From Oceanospirillaceae bacterium (GTDB lineage Bacteria; Pseudomonadota; Gammaproteobacteria; Pseudomonadales; Balneatricaceae), in contig DPHD01000086.1 of NCBI GenBank assembly GCA_003523085.1, forward strand, positions 773 to 7,613: a stretch of 6,841 nucleotides of DNA. Direction: 5' to 3'. Positions 1 through 5,126 of this stretch are shown here, one piece after another. How positions within the stretch are numbered: position 1 is the stretch's first letter; each line of letters begins with the position of its first letter. A program made the position numbers and the translations under genes. A model generated the notes under the pieces. The model saw only the letters and a program-made list of their open reading frames with translations, searched no databases and was not told the origin of the DNA.

Positions 1-1
1 T

Positions 2-364
2 AATGGTGAAGTGAGTGGCATTAACTTTAGCCAGCACTTGGCGGATATCTTTGATTTCCCACAGCGCGATATGGATCTGTTTTACCCGGCCTTCCGAAAG
101 TTTGGTCAAATGTTACAAGATCCAAGTTACCTGATGACCTTTCGCCTTAACGCGGGTGAGTGTATTGTATTCGACAACCACCGCATTGCCCATGGGCGTG
201 CTTCCTATTTAGAGGGCAGTGGCGCTAGGCATTTGCGTGGCTGTTATGTTGATCGCGGTGAATTGCGCAGCGCTTATCGTGTATTACGGGCCCAGCATCC
301 TGTGGCGGCCGACACCATCGCATGGCCGCAAGCAGACGAACCAGGCATGGCAGAAGTGGGTTAG
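2..364 (+). CDS. Gamma-butyrobetaine/trimethyllysine-type 2-oxoglutarate dioxygenase, C-terminal part (5' end outside window)
   Basis: This is the last 120 residues of an Fe(II)/2-oxoglutarate-dependent dioxygenase of the TauD/BBOX superfamily. The reading frame is open to the left edge, so the true start lies upstream; the GTG at position 11 is internal. The visible part aligns well, from memory, with the C-terminus of gamma-butyrobetaine hydroxylase. It has the strand segment GINFS, a TFRLNAGECIVFDN stretch, then RIAHGR, whose His (visible residue 64) should be the distal iron ligand, and GARHLRGCYVD, whose Arg (visible residue 76) should bind the 2-oxoglutarate carboxylate. The first two metal ligands (HxD) lie outside the window. 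Family members hydroxylate gamma-butyrobetaine to carnitine, or trimethyllysine to 3-hydroxytrimethyllysine; the fragment cannot separate these. The familiar SRxR near the end is SAYR here. The stop is followed after 10 bases by the aldolase gene, which suggests co-transcription. Confidence 0.85.
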   Translation, partial: NGEVSGINFSQHLADIFDFPQRDMDLFYPAFRKFGQMLQDPSYLMTFRLNAGECIVFDNHRIAHGRASYLEGSGARHLRGCYVDRGELRSAYRVLRAQHPVAADTIAWPQADEPGMAEVG

Positions 365-367
365 GAG
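363..367 (+). promoter_or_regulatory. Ribosome binding site of the aldolase gene
   Basis: AGGAG lies 7 bases before the ATG at 375 and overlaps the stop codon of the dioxygenase gene. It decides the aldolase start at 375 over the in-frame upstream ATG at 219, which lies inside the dioxygenase gene and would add 52 residues with no family similarity. Confidence 0.75.
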
Positions 368-374
368 CAGATTA

Positions 375-1103
375 ATGACACTAGAAAACCAATTACGCAT
401 CGACTTAGCGGCGGCCTTTAGGCTGATCTATGACATGCATATGCACGAGTCGGTGGCCAACCATTTGAGTGCTGCAGTGTCGGCAGACGGCAAGCAGTTT
501 TTGATGAACCGGCGCTGGATGCATTTCTCTAACGTCACTGCCAGCAACCTACAGCTGCTCAACAGTGAAGACGACAGCATTATGCACACCGACCAAGCGC
601 CGGATACATCGGCCTGGAGCATCCATGGTAATGTGCATCGCACACTAGCCGAGGCAAAGGTGATCCTGCATCTACATTCCACCTATGCAACGGTGCTTTC
701 AACCCTCAAAGACCCACGCATTCTGCCCATAGACAACAACACTGCACGTTTTTATGGGCGTATTGCTTATGACACTAATTTTGGCGGTATTGCCACCAGT
801 GACCTAGAAGGCAAGCGCATTGTTGACACCTTTGCAGGCAAACAAGCACTCATGATGGGCAATCACGGCGTTACGGTAGTGGGCGAAACCGTGGCCGAAG
901 CGTTTGAAAGTTTGTATTACCTAGAAAAAGCCTGCAAAACCATGGTGCTGGCCTATGCCACTGGGCAAGAACTCAATGTGCTGCCCCATGACTTAGCCCT
1001 AGAAACAGCGGCCAGTTGGGATGAATTTAGCGGTGCAGGTGTGGCTCATTTTGAGCAGCTAAAACAAGGCCTAGATCGCAAGGGTAGCGATTACCGAGAG
1101 TGA
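375..1103 (+). CDS. Class II aldolase/adducin-domain protein
   Basis: This 242-residue cytoplasmic protein is a single class II aldolase/adducin N-terminal domain, the fold of fuculose-phosphate aldolase and L-ribulose-5-phosphate 4-epimerase. The N-terminal segment HESVANHLSAAV (residues 24-35) matches the family's conserved first loop, followed by RRWMHFSNVTASNL. HLHSTYATV places His99 and His101 as zinc ligands, and NHG (residues 163-165) supplies the third, His164. The acidic residue near the start of the first loop, Glu25, is a candidate catalytic base. Family members catalyse retro-aldol, epimerase or decarboxylase reactions on hydroxylated substrates; this subgroup resembles uncharacterised adducin-like bacterial proteins rather than the sugar-phosphate aldolases. 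Its place 10 bases after a butyrobetaine-type dioxygenase suggests it acts on a product of that pathway, which is inference. The gene ends 8 bases from the convergent higA gene, with no terminator visible between them. Confidence 0.85.
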   Translation: MTLENQLRIDLAAAFRLIYDMHMHESVANHLSAAVSADGKQFLMNRRWMHFSNVTASNLQLLNSEDDSIMHTDQAPDTSAWSIHGNVHRTLAEAKVILHLHSTYATVLSTLKDPRILPIDNNTARFYGRIAYDTNFGGIATSDLEGKRIVDTFAGKQALMMGNHGVTVVGETVAEAFESLYYLEKACKTMVLAYATGQELNVLPHDLALETAASWDEFSGAGVAHFEQLKQGLDRKGSDYRE

Positions 1104-1111
1104 TCCGCCCA

Positions 1112-1540
1112 TCAAAAAAATAAGTTTGGGCTAATTTGAAACCGATCGGCCAGTGCCTTGATATGATTTTTATTCATACTCCGCTCACCTGAAAGGACCC
1201 GAGACACCATCGATTTGGAGCCAATTTCAGGAATGTCGGCCGTGCCAAGTTGATACTGGTCCATCAGTAAACGCAGTGTCGCGATATCTGCAGGCTGTTT
1301 TACAGCAACGTCGCTAAAGGCAACAAGCTCTTCATCTTGATCTTCATAGCGTTCAATGGCTTGGCCAAGCAGATCAATAATACCGTTGAGTGGATCATTA
1401 ACAGAGTCCTCAGCGTCTTCTAGCAAGTTTTCAATGAGCTCTAGCGTTTCCTCGTAATGTTGTTCGTCATTGATGTGCAGGTAGGGTGCCGCAGCTTGAG
1501 CAAAACTGTGGCAGGCATTTTTTAAAGCAACTGCGTTCAT
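1112..1540 (-). CDS. higA: HigA-type antitoxin and transcriptional repressor
   Basis: A 142-residue protein closely resembling, from memory, E. coli HigA (138 residues), the antitoxin of a HigBA type II toxin-antitoxin system. The N-terminal half (about residues 1-80) is acidic and helical, with the family pattern EQHYEETLELIENLL followed by a conserved region before a short linker. The C-terminal part (about 87-140) is a Cro/C1-type helix-turn-helix, with LMDQYQL, then DIPEIGSKSMVSRVLSGER containing the recognition helix, and a final FQISPNLFF. HigA neutralises the HigB toxin by binding it, and represses its own operon through the helix-turn-helix. The gene follows higB with a 4-base ATGA overlap (1537-1540) and has a strong AGGGGG ribosome binding site just before the start, as expected where antitoxin must be made in excess. 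It runs convergently toward the aldolase gene. Confidence 0.92.
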   Translation of the reverse strand: MNAVALKNACHSFAQAAAPYLHINDEQHYEETLELIENLLEDAEDSVNDPLNGIIDLLGQAIERYEDQDEELVAFSDVAVKQPADIATLRLLMDQYQLGTADIPEIGSKSMVSRVLSGERSMNKNHIKALADRFQISPNLFF

Positions 1541-1851
1541 TTTAATCCCCCTTGGGCGTAGCGCTTACAAATTTTGTCATACTCGGCATGTGATGCAATG
1601 TGTTTGACATAGATGCGGCTCTGAACAAATTGGATAAAAGCGATTAGGCGTAAGTTATTTCCACCGACATCTAAAATCCACCACTTGTCTTTGTACTTAA
1701 AGTTATCAAGAGAGGGGAGTGTCTTGCGCATTTGATCTGGTGTTGAAAACGCCCCTTTATTAAGTATTTGGTACAAATCGTTCAAAGCCTGCTTTTGATT
1801 AGGGTACCGCTTTGATGCTTCCTTAAAGGGGCGCTTTGATATGACGTGCAT
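1537..1851 (-). CDS. higB: HigB-type mRNA interferase toxin
   Basis: A 104-residue basic protein, the same length as E. coli HigB as I recall it and clearly the same family (RelE-like fold, HigB_toxin). Recognisable blocks are the N-terminal MHVISKRPFKEASKRYP, the central PSLDNFKYKDKWWILDVGGNN (residues 46-66) followed by LRLIAFI, and the C-terminal VKHIASHAEYDKI, where His88 and Tyr91 occupy the positions expected for active-site residues. HigB toxins cleave translated mRNA on the ribosome and halt growth until bound by HigA. Toxin-first order is characteristic of hig loci. The start is supported by GGAG five bases before the ATG. A by-eye count over 1621-1740 gives 48 G+C of 120 (40%), against 31 of 60 (52%) at 5641-5700 in the aldehyde dehydrogenase gene, which fits horizontal acquisition but is a small sample. 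Nothing indicates inactivation. Confidence 0.92.
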   Translation of the reverse strand: MHVISKRPFKEASKRYPNQKQALNDLYQILNKGAFSTPDQMRKTLPSLDNFKYKDKWWILDVGGNNLRLIAFIQFVQSRIYVKHIASHAEYDKICKRYAQGGLK

Positions 1852-1860
1852 GGGTGCTCC

Positions 1861-1872
1861 GGCTAACGTTCA
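1861..1872. promoter_or_regulatory. Candidate HigA operator
   Basis: The 6-base palindrome AACGTT (1865-1870), within the minus-strand context TGAACGTTAG, sits at the predicted higBA transcription start between the -10 box and the higB ribosome binding site. That is where an autorepressing antitoxin would be expected to bind. The assignment is inferred from position and symmetry alone; the palindrome is short. Confidence 0.35.
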
Positions 1873-1876
1873 ATCA

Positions 1877-1905
1877 ATAGTAATGCCCCGTTGCCAATAA
1901 GTCAA
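1877..1905 (-). promoter_or_regulatory. Sigma70-like promoter of higBA
   Basis: On the minus strand, TTGACT (1905-1900, five of six matches to the -35 consensus) is followed after exactly 17 bases by TACTAT (1882-1877, four of six to the -10 consensus). Transcription would start near 1870, about 20 bases before the higB ATG. This is the best-formed promoter in the window. Confidence 0.65.
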
Positions 1906-2001
1906 CTTTATGCAGTACAGGCGCTTTTGGAACCTTTAGCCATGGATTATAGATCACGCAGTTGATAGACTCGTTGCAATAATAATTTAGGTCTATGATT
2001 C

Positions 2002-2649
2002 GTGCTCCAGCTACTCGTTGTTGATGATCACCCCATACTGCGCGACGCTGTAGTCGCATCGCTGCAGAGCCAGTACCCGCAAGCCGTGCTTACCCAAGCC
2101 GACAGCCTAGGTGCATGCTTACAACACTTGCAGGCTGGTTTAGACCCAGACTTAATACTATTCGATTTAAATTTGGGTGATCACCAAGGCGTATCGGGTT
2201 TACAGATAGCGCGCCAGCAGGCGCCTTACACCCCGTTCTTGATCATTTCTGCAGAGCAAAACAAACAAGTGATTCTCAACTGCTTGTCTGAGGGTGCAGC
2301 TGGTTTTGTGCTCAAATCACAACCCAGCCAGGCACTAATGGAGGCCGTTGAGTTAGTGCTGGCTGGCAAAATTTACTTCCCCGACCTCAGTCAATTCTCT
2401 AACTCGAGCGCGGATCAAACGTTATTGACTAAAGACGAGCTGAAGCAACTCACCAATAAACAGCTACAAGTGCTCGCCTTGATTGCGGAAGGCTGTGCCA
2501 ATAAAGACATATGCCTGCGTTTATGCATTGCCGAAACCACGGTTAAAACCCACGTGTCAGAAATATTGCGTAAATTAGGGGTTAAAAACCGCACCCAAGC
2601 TGCCTTGGCGTTGGATAAGGACCTGTTGCAAGAACTGCTAGCCAACTAA
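2002..2649 (+). CDS. NarL/LuxR-family response regulator, AgmR/ErbR-like
   Basis: A 215-residue two-domain transcription regulator. The receiver domain (about 1-120) carries the acidic pair Asp8-Asp9, the phosphoacceptor Asp55 in LILFDLNL, Ser83 in IISAEQ and Lys105 in GFVLKS. The SAEQ-K-QV block and overall spacing recall AgmR/ErbR, regulators of alcohol and glycerol oxidation in Pseudomonas. A linker leads to a LuxR-type helix-turn-helix (about 149-205), with LTNKQLQVLALIAEG, then ETTVKTHVSEILRKLGVKNRTQA carrying the recognition helix. The start is a GTG directly after an in-frame stop (1996-1998), so it cannot extend further; the ribosome binding site (AGG, 1989-1991) is weak. The gene converges on and overlaps the histidine kinase gene by 12 bases, and that kinase is the obvious candidate partner. 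A plausible target is the aldehyde dehydrogenase promoter at the right of the window (inference). Confidence 0.88.
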   Translation: MLQLLVVDDHPILRDAVVASLQSQYPQAVLTQADSLGACLQHLQAGLDPDLILFDLNLGDHQGVSGLQIARQQAPYTPFLIISAEQNKQVILNCLSEGAAGFVLKSQPSQALMEAVELVLAGKIYFPDLSQFSNSSADQTLLTKDELKQLTNKQLQVLALIAEGCANKDICLRLCIAETTVKTHVSEILRKLGVKNRTQAALALDKDLLQELLAN

Positions 2650-3894
2650 ATTTTCTAGCACTCGTCTAAGGTGACCAGGGCGAATGGGTTTGTTGAGCAC
2701 GGGATGGTCGGCAGCTTGAATAGCGTCCAGCACTGCGGGTTCATTGCTCGCGGTGATGAACAGTAAAGGGCAACTGATATTGAAGGTTTCCACCAGTTGT
2801 AAACCCGTCAAACCATGGTCTAGGTGGTAGTCGACAATGAGTATGTCGGCCCACTTTACACTGTCAGGGGTAATATCCTCAACCTGGGAATAACTCACCA
2901 CTTGGCTGCCCCAGCTTTCTAACAGCAGGCCCAAGGCTTGGCACACCTGTACGGCGTTATCGATGACCATGACTTTATGGGTAAAGGGCACAATGCCAGC
3001 CACCGCAGATGGGTTTTTAACCGCTGCCGGTGGGGCGCATCGATCGATGGTCACGCTAAAGCAGGTGCCCCGCGCGAGTTGGCTTTCATAGCCAATGTCA
3101 TGATCTAGTAGGTGGCAGAGTTTTTTGACGTTGGCTAAACCTAAGCCTAAGCCTTCTACATTGTTGTGATTTTGAAGTTTGTGAAAGGCCTCATATATTT
3201 GTCCGGGTCGATCTTCTTCGATGCCAATGCCAGTGTCTATCACCTGAACTACAAGCTCATTGTGACGTCGCCTCACACCCAATAGAATGGTTCCAGATGG
3301 GGTATAACGGATGGCGTTGGTAATCAGGTTGCGCAGCACCCGTACCAACAGATTAACATCGGTCATCACCCAACAGGAACTCATGGCGTAGCGTAGTTGT
3401 AGCCCTTTGCGGCTTGCAAGGGGAGCCGACTCGGTTGCCAAAGTACCAAGCACTTCATGCAGGTTGGTGGGCTGCAAGTTGGGTTTGGCTTGGTCAATAT
3501 CTTGGCGTGCGTAATCTAATAGGCTTTGTAATAAATAGTCGATATCGCTAATGGCATGGGCTACTGCGGGTAACTGCTGCTCAACCGCTGTTTGGCTAGG
3601 CTGCTCGATGAGGTTGCTAACTAACAACTGGGCGGCACACACGGGCTGCATTACGTCATGACTAATGGCGGCCATAAGTTGGGCACGGCTGGTATTGGCT
3701 TGCTGTAATTGTTGCATGGCTTGGTTTAAAGCAGCGGTGCGATCTCGCACTGTGTCGGCAAGAAATACCGAGTGGGCGAACTGATCGTAGGCGGCTTGGC
3801 CGCTAGCCCCGGCTTCAATACGGGTGATTAAGGCCTGGTTGATCTTTTTTAAGCGCGCTATTTCTTGCTGTTGTTGGGTTTCATTGTGGGCCAT
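2638..3894 (-). CDS. Soluble hybrid histidine kinase, NahK/ErcS'-like
   Basis: A 418-residue cytoplasmic hybrid kinase without membrane segments. The N-terminus (1-70) is Gln-rich coiled coil with the pattern IARLKKINQALITRIE and VRDRTAALNQAM, which I associate with kinases encoded beside FIST proteins (NahK). The HisKA H-box AAISHDVMQP carries the phosphorylated His79. The ATPase domain has the N-box RNLITNAIRYT (Asn189, Asn193), the G1 box DTGIGI (220-225) and the G2 box GLGLGLANVKKL (from 248). The receiver domain (about 306-418) has Asp312, phosphoacceptor Asp355 in ILIVDYHLD, Thr381 and Lys402. There is no Hpt domain and no clear PAS domain. The ATG at 3894 is chosen; an in-frame TTG at 3906 would add four residues. 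The start lies inside the FIST gene (14-base overlap), indicating translational coupling, so the FIST protein is probably its sensor partner. Confidence 0.88.
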   Translation of the reverse strand: MAHNETQQQQEIARLKKINQALITRIEAGASGQAAYDQFAHSVFLADTVRDRTAALNQAMQQLQQANTSRAQLMAAISHDVMQPVCAAQLLVSNLIEQPSQTAVEQQLPAVAHAISDIDYLLQSLLDYARQDIDQAKPNLQPTNLHEVLGTLATESAPLASRKGLQLRYAMSSCWVMTDVNLLVRVLRNLITNAIRYTPSGTILLGVRRRHNELVVQVIDTGIGIEEDRPGQIYEAFHKLQNHNNVEGLGLGLANVKKLCHLLDHDIGYESQLARGTCFSVTIDRCAPPAAVKNPSAVAGIVPFTHKVMVIDNAVQVCQALGLLLESWGSQVVSYSQVEDITPDSVKWADILIVDYHLDHGLTGLQLVETFNISCPLLFITASNEPAVLDAIQAADHPVLNKPIRPGHLRRVLENLVG

Positions 3895-5020
3895 TGATGC
3901 ACCCAAAATAAACCCCGGTAAAGGTGTGGTTTAAGTGGCTGCCACCCATTTGCTCACCATAAGTGCTAAACCCCGCCATCTTGTAGTCTTGTAACAACTC
4001 ATTCATCGGTAGGTGGAGGTTACAGTGCTCTATTTCGATGGACCTTAAAATACAATCGAAGGTGAGCACCAGTTGCGGCGGGCCTATGTCTTGTTGCAAC
4101 TGGTCTAGCCACAGGGCGGTTTGTTGTACCAAGTCTTTAGGCGCAGCATCGGTGAGTACAACCCCCAGCTCAATGGCAGAATAGAAGCTTAAACTGCCGT
4201 CTGTATGGGCCTGCTGCACGCTTCTGGCATAGTAACTGTCGCCTATTTTAATGGTCAACGGGTGGAGGGCATACTGTAGGTTGGTGAGTTTATTCACTGG
4301 CAAATCACATAACCTTGCGTACTCCTGTGCTGCGGGTAATCCGTTCAGCTCATACACCCGTCGGCGGGCAGAGTCGGCATGGGTGACCACCATTTTTTCT
4401 TGTTTGGGCTGCAAATGGTGGTGGCTAAACGAGCTAAACGGGTGCCGAGTGTTGATGACCAATAGAACGGCTGCATTACGGTAGAACTGACCTTGGTAGA
4501 AGACTTCCGTATGTTCAAAGTGTAGATCATCACCAGCGGAGCCACCTAACAGCGGAATATGGCCTAGAAAGGCATTCAGCACCTGTAGGAACGCTTCTTC
4601 GCGAATAGAAAGGCCGTCCAATAAAGTAATGGCAAGGGTATTGTTATTGACGTCTGCAACACCGTGTTGCTGGCACTGGTCTAACAAGTTGTCGACTAAC
4701 TCTTGCGAGTCAGTAAGGCTAAATTCGGCGATATTCTGAATCAGAGCACTGGCAACAAAATTGCCGTGAGAGGCAAAGCTAACTGCAGTAATTGAATTAT
4801 GGGCATAGCCGTTAGGGCTAAGTTCTCCTGCGCTAGTACAGCCAACAATGCAGCTGTTGGGGAACTGCTGTTGTAGCGCTTCACCGAGTTCTTGCTGTTG
4901 ATAGTGTGTGGAACAAAAAAACAACAATAGCTGACTCTGGTGTGGGCCTAGTTGTTGGCCGATTTCGGCCACGGCTGAGGCCGCGTTGGGCTGACAAGAG
5001 CTTGCAGAATAGATGGCCAT
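3881..5020 (-). CDS. FIST-domain sensor protein, NosP-like
   Basis: A 379-residue soluble protein consisting of FIST_N (about 25-220) and FIST_C (about 225-375) domains, with no signal peptide or membrane segment. Diagnostic stretches are LLLFFCSTHY, the IVGCTSAGELSPNGY loop (58-72), LLGGSAGDD (157-165), AQEYARLCDL (231-240) at the start of FIST_C, and the C-terminal GFSTYGEQMGGSHLNHTFTG. This layout and the coupling to a hybrid kinase match NosP of Pseudomonas, a haem-containing nitric oxide sensor that controls NahK. Haem binding cannot be confirmed here: several His residues are present, including the HHH run at 200-202, but I cannot name the axial ligand. Other FIST proteins are thought to bind small molecules such as amino acids, so the ligand is open. 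The gene leads a two-gene operon with the kinase and has its own candidate promoter. Confidence 0.85.
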   Translation of the reverse strand: MAIYSASSCQPNAASAVAEIGQQLGPHQSQLLLFFCSTHYQQQELGEALQQQFPNSCIVGCTSAGELSPNGYAHNSITAVSFASHGNFVASALIQNIAEFSLTDSQELVDNLLDQCQQHGVADVNNNTLAITLLDGLSIREEAFLQVLNAFLGHIPLLGGSAGDDLHFEHTEVFYQGQFYRNAAVLLVINTRHPFSSFSHHHLQPKQEKMVVTHADSARRRVYELNGLPAAQEYARLCDLPVNKLTNLQYALHPLTIKIGDSYYARSVQQAHTDGSLSFYSAIELGVVLTDAAPKDLVQQTALWLDQLQQDIGPPQLVLTFDCILRSIEIEHCNLHLPMNELLQDYKMAGFSTYGEQMGGSHLNHTFTGVYFGCINGPQ

Positions 5021-5048
5021 GGCGTTCTCTAAGAGGGTTTACAAAGCT

Positions 5049-5054
5049 ATTATA
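5049..5054 (-). promoter_or_regulatory. Candidate -10 box of the FIST-kinase operon
   Basis: A perfect TATAAT on the minus strand lies 28 bases before the FIST gene ATG. No convincing -35 hexamer sits 16-18 bases upstream: that stretch is occupied by the T-tract and stem of the preceding terminator. Either the promoter depends on an activator, or the match is chance in an A/T-rich gap. Confidence 0.4.
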
Positions 5055-5065
5055 ACGCCAAAACC

Positions 5066-5101
5066 AAAAACGGGTAGTGGCCTTCCTTGGCCCACTACCC
5101 G
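5066..5101 (-). terminator. Intrinsic terminator of the aldehyde dehydrogenase gene
   Basis: A perfect 10-base-pair stem, CGGGTAGTGG (5071-5080) against CCACTACCCG (5092-5101), encloses an 11-base loop. Read on the minus strand it is followed at once by TTTTTGGTTTT. It lies 25 bases after the aldehyde dehydrogenase stop codon. There is no T-tract on the plus-strand side, so it works in one direction. It separates this transcript from the downstream FIST-kinase operon. Confidence 0.9.
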
Positions 5102-5126
5102 TGGTGTTATCGCGTATTACTTAGGT

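Larger units (their letters stand above)
1852..2001. other. Divergent intergenic region between higB and the response regulator
   Basis: This 150-base A/T-rich gap carries the higBA promoter and operator on its left. For the plus-strand response regulator only weak elements are visible: a -10-like TATAGA at 1948-1953, and TTGATA at 1962-1967 with poorly spaced A/T-rich sequence after it. I cannot assign that gene's promoter. No structured RNA or gene is seen here. Confidence 0.5.

Noticed and set aside
219..374. In-frame upstream extension of the aldolase to an ATG at 219
   Set aside because: It lies within the dioxygenase gene in another frame, its residues have no family similarity, and a good ribosome binding site marks the ATG at 375.
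1861..1867. GGCTAAC before higB as an integron attC core site
   Set aside because: It does not fit the RYYYAAC core at the second base, no partner core with the long attC palindrome is seen, and nothing similar lies after higA.
1874..2059. 61-residue minus-strand open frame across the higB promoter and the regulator start
   Set aside because: It starts antisense inside the regulator gene, covers the higBA promoter, and shows no recognisable domain or ribosome binding site.
2415..2645. Minus-strand open frame inside the response regulator gene
   Set aside because: It lies antisense to the conserved LuxR helix-turn-helix codons and shows no family features.
3895..3906. TTG at 3906 as the kinase start
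   Set aside because: It adds only four residues; the ATG at 3894 has a GGGTG sequence at suitable spacing and is the more usual start codon. The TTG cannot be fully excluded.
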